DNA from: Xenorhabdus koppenhoeferi
GTDB taxonomy: Bacteria; Pseudomonadota; Gammaproteobacteria; Enterobacterales; Enterobacteriaceae
DNA length: 64,000 nucleotides
NCBI RefSeq assembly: GCF_900116635.1
Contig: NZ_FPBJ01000007.1
Coordinates: 1 to 64,000, forward strand
Reading direction: 5' to 3'
The notes below the pieces were generated by a model. It saw nothing but the letters and a program-made list of their open reading frames with translations. It was not told the DNA's origin and did not search any database. Position numbers and translations under genes: made by a program. How positions within the stretch are numbered: the stretch's first letter is position 1; each line of letters opens with the position of its first letter. Below, piece after piece: positions 9,362 through 17,684 of this stretch.

Positions 9362-9664
9362 ATGGCTACATTTACACTCGTTCCTAACCCCAAGTTCAAG
9401 GCAAATGTGCAAATACCCGTTGCTGGTCAAGAAAAACCGGAAGTTGTCACCTTCACTTTCCATCACAAGCCGATCAGTGAACTGGATAAAATGCGGGAAA
9501 TGTCCGCTCAGGAATTTTTTGAGCAGATTATTGCTGATTGGGCAATAGAAGAACCCTATAACGCGGACAATCTCAAATTGTTGCTGGATAACTACCCGTC
9601 CGCCACAACTGCAATCACAACCACGTATTACAACGAATTGTTGGGTCATCGCGAAAAAAACTGA
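9362..9664 (+). CDS. Tail assembly chaperone gpG-like (zero-frame product)
   Basis: The 100-residue product (TFTLVPNPKFKANVQIPVAG, then SAQEFFEQIIADW) has the length and shape of lambda gpG-type tail assembly chaperones, which coat the tape measure protein before tube polymerisation. It ends in GAA AAA AAC TGA, so a canonical -1 slippery heptamer A AAA AAC (9655-9661) lies directly before the stop. A fraction of ribosomes should shift and continue into the next frame to make a GT fusion. Confidence 0.8.
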   Translation: MATFTLVPNPKFKANVQIPVAGQEKPEVVTFTFHHKPISELDKMREMSAQEFFEQIIADWAIEEPYNADNLKLLLDNYPSATTAITTTYYNELLGHREKN

Positions 9665-9966
9665 TCGCGGTCGCTGAATCCATGTATGGGGGAATGAGTG
9701 CAAGAGATGCCGCTGATTTTGAACGGGCATTCGGATTCGTTCCCGAGGAATATGATGTTGAGGTGTGGCCTGATGTGTGGGAGTCGTACCTTGCGTTCAG
9801 CGCAATGCGGACACAATGGCGTGTTGGCATGAATGGCGCTACGGGTCTGGATTACACGCCATTAAATCAGGTCATGGATTATCTCAACATCAAAGACCGG
9901 GCGACCGTATTTAACGATATTCGAGTGATGGAAATGAAGTCGCTCGAAGTTATGCATAAGAAATGA
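9661..9966 (+). CDS. gpT part of gpGT frameshift fusion
   Basis: This reading frame is entered by a -1 shift at 9655-9661: after AAC the next codon is CTG at 9661. The segment reads LIAVAESMYGGMSARDAADF, with no stop for about 101 codons, and resembles DUF1799-type gpT domains. The fusion would have about 201 residues. In lambda the T domain of gpGT recruits the tail tube protein while G binds the tape measure. An ATG at 9682 has no good ribosome site, so independent translation is less likely. Confidence 0.78.
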   Translation: MIAVAESMYGGMSARDAADFERAFGFVPEEYDVEVWPDVWESYLAFSAMRTQWRVGMNGATGLDYTPLNQVMDYLNIKDRATVFNDIRVMEMKSLEVMHKK

Positions 9967-10103
9967 GATGGTAATGCAATTGGAAAGTTCACGGTTAATC
10001 AAATAAATAGGTGATCTAATAAAATAAAAGTGTGACTAATTTACGTTTAATTACATTCCTCCAATGTTAATATATATTTAACTTATTAATGGAATGGTTA
10101 ATC

Positions 10104-10652
10104 ATGAAAAAACTACTATTAGTTGTACTGGGAGTTATTGCATTATCTGGCTGTCAATCAGTGCCGCCACTCAATTTTGTTGTGCAGGATATCCAGCCAT
10201 CAAGTCATAAAATTGACGCAGAGTTAAAATCAGTATCCGTTTCCCTTGCATCACCAAGCGAAAAAAAAGGAGATATTGAGGCGGGAATGGAGGCCGTTCC
10301 TGCTTTTTGGAAGTCGGCACTTGATGATGCTTTAGCGAGAAATACAATTTTCAAAGATGACACATCTAAAAAGGTTAATTTATCTGTAAAGGTGCTAGCG
10401 CTCAATGCTCCTGCGTTTGGGGCTGAAATGAGAACATTATCAATTGCAAAGTATCAATTAATTGACAGAGCGAATGGTGAGATTTTGTATAGCAGCGAAA
10501 TTACGGCAGATGGCATCGTTCCATTTAGTTATGCATTTCTTGGGGTGACAAGAGCTAGAGAATCTGTGAACCGTTCAGTTCAAAATAACATCAAGAAATT
10601 TTTAGAGCAGTTAGATTCACTAGATATTAATAAGCCATATTTTGGTTTGTAA
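10104..10652 (+). CDS. Prophage lipoprotein (moron)
   Basis: An ATG lies at 10089, but the ATG at 10104 gives a clean lipoprotein signal: MKKLLLVVLGVIALSGC, with lipobox LSGC and Cys17. Mature protein is about 165 residues, mixed alpha/beta, with a C-terminal helix (SVQNNIKKFLEQLDSL). The gene sits in AT-rich DNA with its own spacer (9967-10103) between the GT chaperone and tape measure genes, where lambda-like phages have nothing. This suggests a cargo gene expressed from the lysogen, possibly altering the envelope or excluding other phages. The function is not known to me. Confidence 0.75.
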   Translation: MKKLLLVVLGVIALSGCQSVPPLNFVVQDIQPSSHKIDAELKSVSVSLASPSEKKGDIEAGMEAVPAFWKSALDDALARNTIFKDDTSKKVNLSVKVLALNAPAFGAEMRTLSIAKYQLIDRANGEILYSSEITADGIVPFSYAFLGVTRARESVNRSVQNNIKKFLEQLDSLDINKPYFGL

Positions 10653-10760
10653 TTTATATGATTAGAAATTCATCGCATCCGCATGTGAAAAAATGGGAAA
10701 TGACTTCCAGAATAAGTATGGAGTAAATCCCCGCGTATTATCCGCATCAAATACTTAACG

Positions 10761-10785
10761 ACCTCCTTCGGGAGGTTTTTTTATA
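10761..10785 (+). terminator. Rho-independent terminator after lipoprotein gene
   Basis: ACCTCC and GGAGGT form a 6-bp stem closed by a TTCG tetraloop and followed by TTTTTTTATA. It ends the moron transcript just before the tape measure gene. Confidence 0.8.
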
Positions 10786-10801
10786 CCCGAAGGAAACAAG
10801 A

Positions 10802-13660
10802 ATGACTGATGTAGCAACTATCTCATTAAAGGTTAACACCTCTGACCTTGAGAGGGGTGAGCAGAAATTAAACTCATTCAAAGATGCCGCTGAAAAGGCT
10901 AGTAACTCCACCAGTAAGTTATCCAGCGAGTCAGAAAAGAATGCCTCTGCTTCTGCTGCGATGGCGAAAGAAATTGACAGGGTACACCGAAGTATTGCAG
11001 AGCTGGCAGCGAAGGAACGGCAAACAGCTTCCGCTTCAAAAGTCCTCGCAGCGGAACAAGATAAAGTCGCAGAAGCATTCTTTAAACAGATCGATGCTAT
11101 TAAACGCAATGCGACTGCGACAGAGCAGTTAACCAAGATTCAGGCTGAGGCCAGAAAAGCCAGACAGTCCGAGAAGCTAGACCTTGAGTCTTACCGCAAT
11201 ATTCTGTCTGACATTATCGGTAAAAAGAAACAGATGGCCGATGCTGATGCGAAACAATCGGCAGCCGGTCAGATGTTTCTTGCCCGATTAAAAGATCAGC
11301 TAGCCACCCAAAATCTCAGCCGTAATGAGCTACTGAGACATAGAGCAGCACAATTAGGTGTTAGCTCTGCGGCAGAGATTTATATCAATAAATTAAAGGA
11401 AACGGGTAAGGCCACTAACGGCTTAAGTGGGAAAAATAAGGCCATTATTAGTAGTTTTAAAAATATCGCAAGCATATTAGGCATGGGCGGGTTATTGCGC
11501 GGCGGTGGAATTGGCATAGTAATCACAGTGGTGAGCGGTATCACTAAGGTTGCTTACGAAGCAGAAAAGGAATTCACCCAATTCAATAAGCAACTCATTT
11601 TAACGGGGAATTACGCCAATAAAACAGCTAGCCAGCTGAATGAGATGGCGCGGGTAATGGCAGGTAGTGGAATCACCCGTTCTGAAATGGCAACATCTAT
11701 CGCTAGCGTGGTTGGCACAGGGTTGTTTAGGGACAATGAAATATCCCGTATTGCGAATGCGGCTGCACAGATGAATTACATTACCGGTCAGGCCGTTGAG
11801 ACGACAATAAACCAGTTCAAACGGTTACAGGATGAACCGTTACAAATGTCACTGGAACTGGAAAAAGCCAATCATCACCTCACCGCTGCACAATTGGAGC
11901 AAATCCGCACACTAGAATTACAGGGCAATACTACCGCTGCGGCCAGAATCGCTATTGATGCCTATGCTCAGTCTATTAACGATGGGGTAAACGATATAAC
12001 TGATAATCTCGGCTTTCTTGAATCTGCATGGGTAGGTATCCAAAATGCAGCTAAAGGCGCTTGGGACGAAATGCTTAATATCGGCAGAAAAAGTACTCTG
12101 GATGATACCATCAGAGAATGGGAAGAAGAGCTGATTGAATTCCAGACTAACCCTGCCTCAAAAGGTATTTTTTATTACAGAACGGGAATTTCTGTTGATG
12201 ACATTAAGAATGAGCTAGAAACTCTTAAAGAAAAAAAGTTTCAAATTGATATCAAAAATGCACGGGAACAGTCTAAAAAGAACGCCGAGCAGATAGAGAT
12301 TGAAAAGTTTAGGATTCGCCAAAAATGGCATAATAATTATGCAAGCTGGGAAACCCACAAAAATGAAAAGCTAGCGAAACTAGAGGCTGAAAAATATGCG
12401 CTAACCAAGGAGCAGTACGAAGAAGCAAAGAAAATGATCAACTATAAGTACCGTGACCGTAAAATGCCTGGCACTGGTAAAAAACCACCCAAAGAACCTA
12501 AGTTTAAAGTTGATGCCGGCACTCGTGCCGATGAAGCAGCAAATCAAGCCTTGTTATCCCTGCAAGCTCAGTTAGTAGTCCTTAAAGAGCATAAAACGGT
12601 CAGTGATGTTATTAGTGCCGAGCGTAAAAAACTTTGGGATATGGAAGCTAAGATAGCCATACTTGAAGAAGCAAGTAAAACCAGGCAGCTAACAAAAGAT
12701 GAACAATCTTTGCTTTTGCGAAAGGAAAGTGTTTTAGCGTCACAACGAGAATTGGCAATCTATGGTGACAAGGTTGCTATTCAAAAGAAATTAAATGATG
12801 AAATAGACAAACAGCGCCAACGTACTGATGAAATCAGAGCAAGAGGTGAGGCTTTAGTTAAGAACGCGGGGCTATCTAGTCGATTGCAACAGCGGGAGTT
12901 AGCGTTAAGTGGGAAGAAAACACCCCAAGATAAAAAGGATTTAGAGGATTATTACGCAAAAGAGGACTCCATGCGAGGAAATTGGGAGGCTGGAATACAA
13001 AAAGGATTTTCTGAGTTTCAGGATAAGGCAACTGATGTTTACGGAAATGTAGCCCAAATCAGCCAGTTTGCCTTTGAAGGGATGAGTAATAGCCTGTCTG
13101 ATTTTTTACTTACTGGTAAGGCTGACTTTGCCGGATTTACTAAATCAGTGCTTGAGATGATTACTAAGATGCTAGTGCAAATGGCTATGTTGCAAGCCAT
13201 GAAAACGGCTCTTGGTGGCACAGCAGTTGGAGGTTTTCTTGGATTTGCTGGTGGTGGCTATACTGGTAATGGTGGCAAATATGAACCTAAAGGCGTTGTT
13301 CACGGTGGTGAGTTCGTGTTCACCAAAGAGGCCACTCAGCGTTTAGGTATCGCTAACCTATACCGCTTAATGGATAGCGCGAAGACAGGCTATGCTTCCG
13401 GTGGTTATGTTGGCGGCTCTCAGCCTGTTTCTATCACTCAACCGGTTCAACGTATGTACGGTATGCAGCCAGCCGCTAATGCTGGTGGAGTATCTTTCAG
13501 TATGGGTGATCTCTATATTAGTTCACCGCAACAGCAGCAATCATCTAGTGGTAATGATGCAGCAGTCAGGCGTGAGTTTCAGCAAATGGTTGAAGGGGGC
13601 GTTAATCGAATGTTGAACAACCCTGCATCTGCATTGTATCGTACTATCAAAGGGCGGTAG
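10802..13660 (+). CDS. Tail tape measure protein
   Basis: This 952-residue protein sets tail length. The first ~200 residues are charged coiled coil (MTDVATISLKVNTSDLERG, then long Ala/Lys/Glu/Ser helices). Residues about 200-250 hold a hydrophobic Gly-rich segment (ILGMGGLLRGGGIGIVI). A typical lambda-family C-terminal domain follows near 735-810 (FAFEGMSNSLSDFLLTG), then the Gly-rich GGYTGNGGKYEPKGVVHGGEF repeat motif found at the end of many tape measures. The ribosome site is GAAGGAAA. It is the longest head/tail gene after J. Confidence 0.92.
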   Translation: MTDVATISLKVNTSDLERGEQKLNSFKDAAEKASNSTSKLSSESEKNASASAAMAKEIDRVHRSIAELAAKERQTASASKVLAAEQDKVAEAFFKQIDAIKRNATATEQLTKIQAEARKARQSEKLDLESYRNILSDIIGKKKQMADADAKQSAAGQMFLARLKDQLATQNLSRNELLRHRAAQLGVSSAAEIYINKLKETGKATNGLSGKNKAIISSFKNIASILGMGGLLRGGGIGIVITVVSGITKVAYEAEKEFTQFNKQLILTGNYANKTASQLNEMARVMAGSGITRSEMATSIASVVGTGLFRDNEISRIANAAAQMNYITGQAVETTINQFKRLQDEPLQMSLELEKANHHLTAAQLEQIRTLELQGNTTAAARIAIDAYAQSINDGVNDITDNLGFLESAWVGIQNAAKGAWDEMLNIGRKSTLDDTIREWEEELIEFQTNPASKGIFYYRTGISVDDIKNELETLKEKKFQIDIKNAREQSKKNAEQIEIEKFRIRQKWHNNYASWETHKNEKLAKLEAEKYALTKEQYEEAKKMINYKYRDRKMPGTGKKPPKEPKFKVDAGTRADEAANQALLSLQAQLVVLKEHKTVSDVISAERKKLWDMEAKIAILEEASKTRQLTKDEQSLLLRKESVLASQRELAIYGDKVAIQKKLNDEIDKQRQRTDEIRARGEALVKNAGLSSRLQQRELALSGKKTPQDKKDLEDYYAKEDSMRGNWEAGIQKGFSEFQDKATDVYGNVAQISQFAFEGMSNSLSDFLLTGKADFAGFTKSVLEMITKMLVQMAMLQAMKTALGGTAVGGFLGFAGGGYTGNGGKYEPKGVVHGGEFVFTKEATQRLGIANLYRLMDSAKTGYASGGYVGGSQPVSITQPVQRMYGMQPAANAGGVSFSMGDLYISSPQQQQSSSGNDAAVRREFQQMVEGGVNRMLNNPASALYRTIKGR

Positions 13661-13826
13661 AAATTATCAAAATAGCATGGTGGCTTTGGGCTGAGATGTA
13701 ACCATAAATCAAATGAGAATATATGCTTATTGTAGATCACATTACGACTTGTAACTGTCCATTTTGCTTCATTTTACGCCATACTTTGATTAAGATTCAT
13801 GTATCTAATTAAAATGAGGGTGAAGC

Positions 13827-14312
13827 ATGAAAAGGTTAGTTGTTGGGTTGATTGCGGTTTGTTTGCTACCTCTATCTTCTATTGCAAGCGAACACCAAGA
13901 TCTTGGCAAATGGTTTATTACAAAAGAAGTCAATAAGCTAACAGATAAGGTGGATTATTTTGCCGTTTTGTCACCAGAAGGTGGGGATGGGGCATTAGTA
14001 TTGCGGTGTGTAAACGATACAACAGAGGCTTATCTTGCGACAGATGAATATTTGGGAGGCGGTGACTATACTAAGGTGACATTTAGAATAGATAAACAAA
14101 ATGCAATAACTGAAAATTGGGTCATGGGTGGAAGCAATGATACTGCTTTTTCTCCAATTCCAGTGAAGTTTATAAAAAAAATATACGGCAAACAAAATAT
14201 AGTTATTGGGTATAAGCCATATGGTAAAACCCAAGTAATCGCTGAGTTTAAAATAAACCACATAAATGAGGTTGCAAAAGAAATATCTGAGGCTTGCAAC
14301 TGGAAATTGTAG
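13827..14312 (+). CDS. VasI-like exported protein
   Basis: The product has 161 residues with a Sec signal peptide (MKRLVVGLIAVCLLPLSSIAS). The mature part follows the order of the VasI/TagO family linked to type VI secretion loci: DLGKWFITKEV near the start, LVLRCVNDTTEAYL, then W..GGSNDTAFSPIP, YKPYGKTQVIAEF and a final CNW. Here it is a single gene in a prophage tail island with no secretion genes nearby. Two Cys (in LRC and ACNW) could form a disulphide. A periplasmic role is inferred; the specific job is unknown. Confidence 0.7.
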   Translation: MKRLVVGLIAVCLLPLSSIASEHQDLGKWFITKEVNKLTDKVDYFAVLSPEGGDGALVLRCVNDTTEAYLATDEYLGGGDYTKVTFRIDKQNAITENWVMGGSNDTAFSPIPVKFIKKIYGKQNIVIGYKPYGKTQVIAEFKINHINEVAKEISEACNWKL

Positions 14313-14378
14313 ATGTTTTGAATGTATTGATTAGTTAACGGAATAATCAATTATGTGTTAAGTATATAGAGGCGTGGG

Positions 14379-14966
14379 ATGAAAAATTTTGGGATCTTCC
14401 TTCTGGTTGTTGGTGTTCTAGCTGTTTTTGCATCATTTAATATGGATGTGAGTGTAGCAACTGGATATGGTGGAAGGGTTAATAATATCGGGTTGATGGC
14501 TCAAAGAGAAAATCTCTTGTTGATTAGTTGCTTTATTGTTTTGTGTAGTTTGTTGTTGGTTATCTTCGGAGGAAAGAGATCTCTTAATGGGGATAGCAAA
14601 AGCAATCAAATAAAGTGTCCATTTTGTGCAGAACAGATCAACGTTGAAGCTATCAAATGCAAACATTGCGGCAGTGATGTTCAGGAAAAAACAAAAGAAA
14701 TAACCCTTAAGAAATTTAAGCCATCTAGTGTCCCTCCTGAGTTTTTTTATAAAAGAAGGAAGGATGGGATAGAGTTAATAGATGATAGGGTTAAAGAGCT
14801 ATCAGAAACGTTGATAAAAGCAAACATAGACAAGGACACTCAAGAGATAGAGCTTCATTATCAATCGGAAATAGAGAGCCTTAATAAAGGGTTACCAAAA
14901 GCAATAAGGAAGCAATTTCACGAAAGATACATACATTGGCTTCATGGTATTGAGTTTAACGAATAG
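14379..14966 (+). CDS. Membrane protein with zinc ribbon
   Basis: This 195-residue protein has two predicted membrane helices (residues about 4-20 and 45-65), then a zinc ribbon with CPFC and CKHC knuckles around residues 86-106, then a charged cytoplasmic helical tail. Zinc-ribbon membrane proteins of this layout are common small cargo in prophages and plasmids. The gene lies in very AT-rich DNA between two other exported-protein genes. I see no enzyme motif. Confidence 0.65.
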   Translation: MKNFGIFLLVVGVLAVFASFNMDVSVATGYGGRVNNIGLMAQRENLLLISCFIVLCSLLLVIFGGKRSLNGDSKSNQIKCPFCAEQINVEAIKCKHCGSDVQEKTKEITLKKFKPSSVPPEFFYKRRKDGIELIDDRVKELSETLIKANIDKDTQEIELHYQSEIESLNKGLPKAIRKQFHERYIHWLHGIEFNE

Positions 14967-15004
14967 GCTACCATTACATAAGTTAAAAATTACTGGAGGT
15001 ATAG

Positions 15005-15298
15005 ATGAAAAAATTTATATGGTTAGCGTTTCTCATCCCGATACTTGGGCAAGCAAAAGAAACTGAGAAAGAATTTTTTATAGAAATGGTAAACACCACT
15101 TGCTCAGGGCATGAAGACCCTGACTTTTGCAAATGGCAAATTGAAAATTTAAGTGCTATTTCAAGCATCAATACGCTGACTTATTATAGTTGTAAGTTGA
15201 AAAATAAAAAAAACGATGAATGTTCTGAAGCTATAAAGATGTTTAATTACATTCAAAATCAGTATGATAAAAACATGTCTGAAACAACAAAGAAATAG
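15005..15298 (+). CDS. Small secreted cysteine-containing protein
   Basis: The 97-residue product begins with a signal peptide (MKKFIWLAFLIPILGQAKE), leaving about 79 residues with four Cys (TTCSG, DFCKW, YYSCKL, DECSE), enough for two disulphides in the periplasm. ACTGGAGGT gives a good ribosome site. The reading frame continues open for 60 codons after its TAG, to 15481 (separate entry). Unknown family. Confidence 0.6.
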   Translation: MKKFIWLAFLIPILGQAKETEKEFFIEMVNTTCSGHEDPDFCKWQIENLSAISSINTLTYYSCKLKNKKNDECSEAIKMFNYIQNQYDKNMSETTKK

Positions 15299-15481
15299 AA
15301 GCAATTTAATCTAAGAATAGCCACCTACAGGCGAGGCGGGCGGAGTTCAACTAGCATCTATAGAGATTTTGAAGATGAAATTTCTACAATAAAACACACT
15401 CTGCCTAGTGAAATTCATGAAACATTTATCAGGAAAATAAAGTACTGGGATAATGAATTATCAAGCAGTTATGGGAAATAA
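15299..15481 (+). pseudogene. Open-frame remnant after small secreted gene
   Basis: Sixty codons in the same frame as the preceding gene run from the base after its TAG to a TAA at 15479-15481, with no ATG, GTG or TTG start in the first part. The translation looks protein-like (RDFEDEISTIKHTLPSEIHE). It may be the 3' end of a decayed gene or, less likely, a read-through extension. Evidence is only the open frame and composition. Confidence 0.3.
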
Positions 15482-15601
15482 TAGCCCCTATTGGGCTTCA
15501 ATTGAACAGTTATCACACAAACACCATTCCAGTATGATTTATTATGTTTTTTTGCACCCATTGATTGATATTATGGGCAAAATTTAATAATGGGGATTGT
15601 A

Positions 15602-16735
15602 ATGAAAAAAATAATTTTAGCTTTGATTGGTGTTGTTTTAATGGCTGGATGTGGACCTAAGGAGTTATCTCCTGAGGAGAGGCAACAAGTTGACAAACTG
15701 AAAGTTGAGTTAACACAAACTGAAAAAGATATTTCAACCGCTAAATCACAAAACGAGCAATATGTTGGTGGTCTTATCAAATTATTGATTGGATCACGTC
15801 TTGAAGTTTTAGAAACCAATAAGGCATTGTTACAACAAAGAATTAATGCAATAGAGTCTGGTGCCAAAATTGAAGTCGTAGTGAATGGAGTAAAACCAGA
15901 CCCCGAAGCGGCTAATGCCATAAAAATAGAGATCGATAATCTAAAATCTGACATAGAGGTAGCGAAGAACGACGCAGCTCAATATAGCGGTGGCTTAGTG
16001 CAAGCAATGAAATTATCAGCAGTTGCTACTCAAGAACAAACTTTGGCTATGTTACAGCAAAAATATCTGTCAGCTAAATATGGATTGGTTACTGTAAAAA
16101 CATCTAGCTCTAATCAAGATAATTTATCTACCTCAACTGACATTTCAGTCAATAAAAACGATCCTAAACAAAAATTACTACCGCCAGCAGATGGCCCTTT
16201 TGGGCTACAAGCAGGGCTGACTAAGAAAAATATTGAGGATATGACAGGCAGCACACTTACCCCAGCCAAAGGTAATGTGAATCTTTATTTAATAGATAAT
16301 TTACCCAAAAATAATAATGAATTTGGATCATATGGACTTTTGGTTTCCCCAACAGTTGGACTTTGCCAAATACGCGCTATTGGTAAAGATATCAAGACAG
16401 ATAGCTATGGGCTATCATTAAAATCCAAATTTGAAGATCTTAAAGCCTCTCTTGATTCAATATATGGAAAGGGTGAAGAAACTGATTTCTTACTGTCTGG
16501 TTCGATATGGAACAAACCACAAGATTGGATGATGGGATTATATAAAGAAGAAAGATTTCTGTCAGCAGAGTGGAAATCTCAAAATGAGGCTTTACAAAAA
16601 AATAACCTCAATTTTATTGTCTTAGCAACTAGGGCTGATAGTGATTCAAAAGGATATCTCTTCCTACAATATACTTTTGACAATCATAAAGAATGTAAGG
16701 AAGAGATTGAGAACGCCAAGAAAAGCTCACTCTAA
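15602..16735 (+). CDS. Coiled-coil lipoprotein
   Basis: An ATG at 15590 is in frame, but the ATG at 15602 follows TGGGGATTG and yields a proper lipoprotein signal (MKKIILALIGVVLMAGC, Cys17). The mature region has two related coiled-coil segments: each includes a YVGGLIK.. or YSGGLVQA.. element after a KSQNEQ/KNDAAQ turn (around residues 50-65 and 125-140), suggesting an internal duplication. A Thr/Ser linker then leads to a globular C-terminal half of ~190 residues (PFGLQAGLTKKNIEDMTG). No known function; likely periplasm-facing prophage cargo. Confidence 0.7.
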   Translation: MKKIILALIGVVLMAGCGPKELSPEERQQVDKLKVELTQTEKDISTAKSQNEQYVGGLIKLLIGSRLEVLETNKALLQQRINAIESGAKIEVVVNGVKPDPEAANAIKIEIDNLKSDIEVAKNDAAQYSGGLVQAMKLSAVATQEQTLAMLQQKYLSAKYGLVTVKTSSSNQDNLSTSTDISVNKNDPKQKLLPPADGPFGLQAGLTKKNIEDMTGSTLTPAKGNVNLYLIDNLPKNNNEFGSYGLLVSPTVGLCQIRAIGKDIKTDSYGLSLKSKFEDLKASLDSIYGKGEETDFLLSGSIWNKPQDWMMGLYKEERFLSAEWKSQNEALQKNNLNFIVLATRADSDSKGYLFLQYTFDNHKECKEEIENAKKSSL

Positions 16736-16740
16736 CAATC

Positions 16741-16763
16741 AAGCCCCACCAAGGGGCTTTTTG
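16741..16763 (+). terminator. Rho-independent terminator after coiled-coil lipoprotein gene
   Basis: AAGCCCC and GGGGCTT pair across ACCAA or similar loop and run into TTTTTGTT. Confidence 0.75.
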
Positions 16764-16828
16764 TTGGATTGCTTTCTTATAATGCTCTAATATATAAAAG
16801 TTTTTACTCAAAACATTATGGATAAAAA

Positions 16829-16921
16829 ATGAAAAATAAGAAGCAGACAATTATAATTGCAGTTATTGCATTCGTGGTTATGTTCTTCTATCTCTTATCA
16901 AAAAATCTAGCTTCAATGTAA
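16829..16921 (+). CDS. 30-residue single-pass membrane peptide
   Basis: The ORF encodes MKNKKQ followed by a 17-residue hydrophobic stretch (TIIIAVIAFVVMFFYLL) and a short SKNLASM tail. It lies between two terminators (16741-16763 and 16926-16949). The positively charged N-terminus and single helix resemble small membrane peptides such as type I toxins or phage exclusion peptides. No strong Shine-Dalgarno is seen and conservation cannot be tested here. Confidence 0.35.
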   Translation: MKNKKQTIIIAVIAFVVMFFYLLSKNLASM

Positions 16922-16925
16922 TCAT

Positions 16926-16949
16926 AAAGCCCCATCACGGGGCTTTTTT
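16926..16949. terminator. Convergent terminator between membrane peptide and exonuclease genes
   Basis: AAAGCCCC and CGGGGCTTTTTT form a stem with T-run on the plus strand and A-rich sequence on the other side, so it could serve both converging genes. Confidence 0.65.
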
Positions 16950-16955
16950 GTTGGG

Positions 16956-17684
16956 CTATTTAAAAATAAATATCAATAAAATGATAAAAATAAAGAATAT
17001 AATAATAGGTTTCCAGAAAATAGTATGATTTACTTTAAGGTTTTCAGTACGTTTGTTAGTCAGGTTATTCTTTGTTTGTTCATTTTTTAAATTATCAGAT
17101 GAAATGTATTTTGAATTATTGGGTGGGTTATCTGCCATAAAATTCATTAACTCTAGAGTGGATGTGGCATCATATAAAGCCCGATGTGGCTGTCCAGATA
17201 AAAATATACCATGATAAATTATTGCATCTTTTAATTTATGCCATTTAAAATCACTGGTACGCTTGTTGATTATTCCTCTGTATTGTGAATATAGCAACAT
17301 AGCGCATTCTGCTTGGATTCTAGGGGTTGGAAGATTATATTTTTTGCATGTTTGCCTAATAATGCGAGAGTCATACTGTTTATTATAAATAATTACAATT
17401 TTACCTTTTGTTAATTTTCTGTATTGTTGATAAATATCGTTCCACTTGAAGGATTGAATCATATCCATGTCCCTGATGCCATGAATATTGCTTGCATCCT
17501 GTGGGATTTTTTTTATTGGCTTTATTGTTTCATTAAGCAATATTTCACCATGCTTATTGATGATACTAATTTCAACTATCTCATCATCATTGTTTAATCC
17601 GGTGGTTTCTGTATCAAGGACAATGCAGTCTTTTTTTAATAATTCTTTTGCGAAATAATGTGCTTTTAATTGTTCTTTGTACAT
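16956..17684 (-). CDS. Membrane-anchored DEDDh 3'-5' exonuclease
   Basis: This 242-residue protein carries a DnaQ-like exonuclease domain at residues about 18-185. Visible motifs are Exo I DTETTG (24-29), Exo II in YNKQYDSR near 100, and Exo III HRALYDA near 165, so the DEDDh metal-binding set looks complete. A Lys/Asn linker follows and the last ~20 residues form a hydrophobic helix (IIIFFIFIILLIFIFK), predicting a tail anchor with the nuclease in the cytoplasm. It is the only minus-strand gene in the tail operon and so has its own promoter. It degrades single-stranded DNA or RNA ends by family; a defence or exclusion role is my inference. Confidence 0.8.
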   Translation of the reverse strand: MYKEQLKAHYFAKELLKKDCIVLDTETTGLNNDDEIVEISIINKHGEILLNETIKPIKKIPQDASNIHGIRDMDMIQSFKWNDIYQQYRKLTKGKIVIIYNKQYDSRIIRQTCKKYNLPTPRIQAECAMLLYSQYRGIINKRTSDFKWHKLKDAIIYHGIFLSGQPHRALYDATSTLELMNFMADNPPNNSKYISSDNLKNEQTKNNLTNKRTENLKVNHTIFWKPIIIFFIFIILLIFIFK

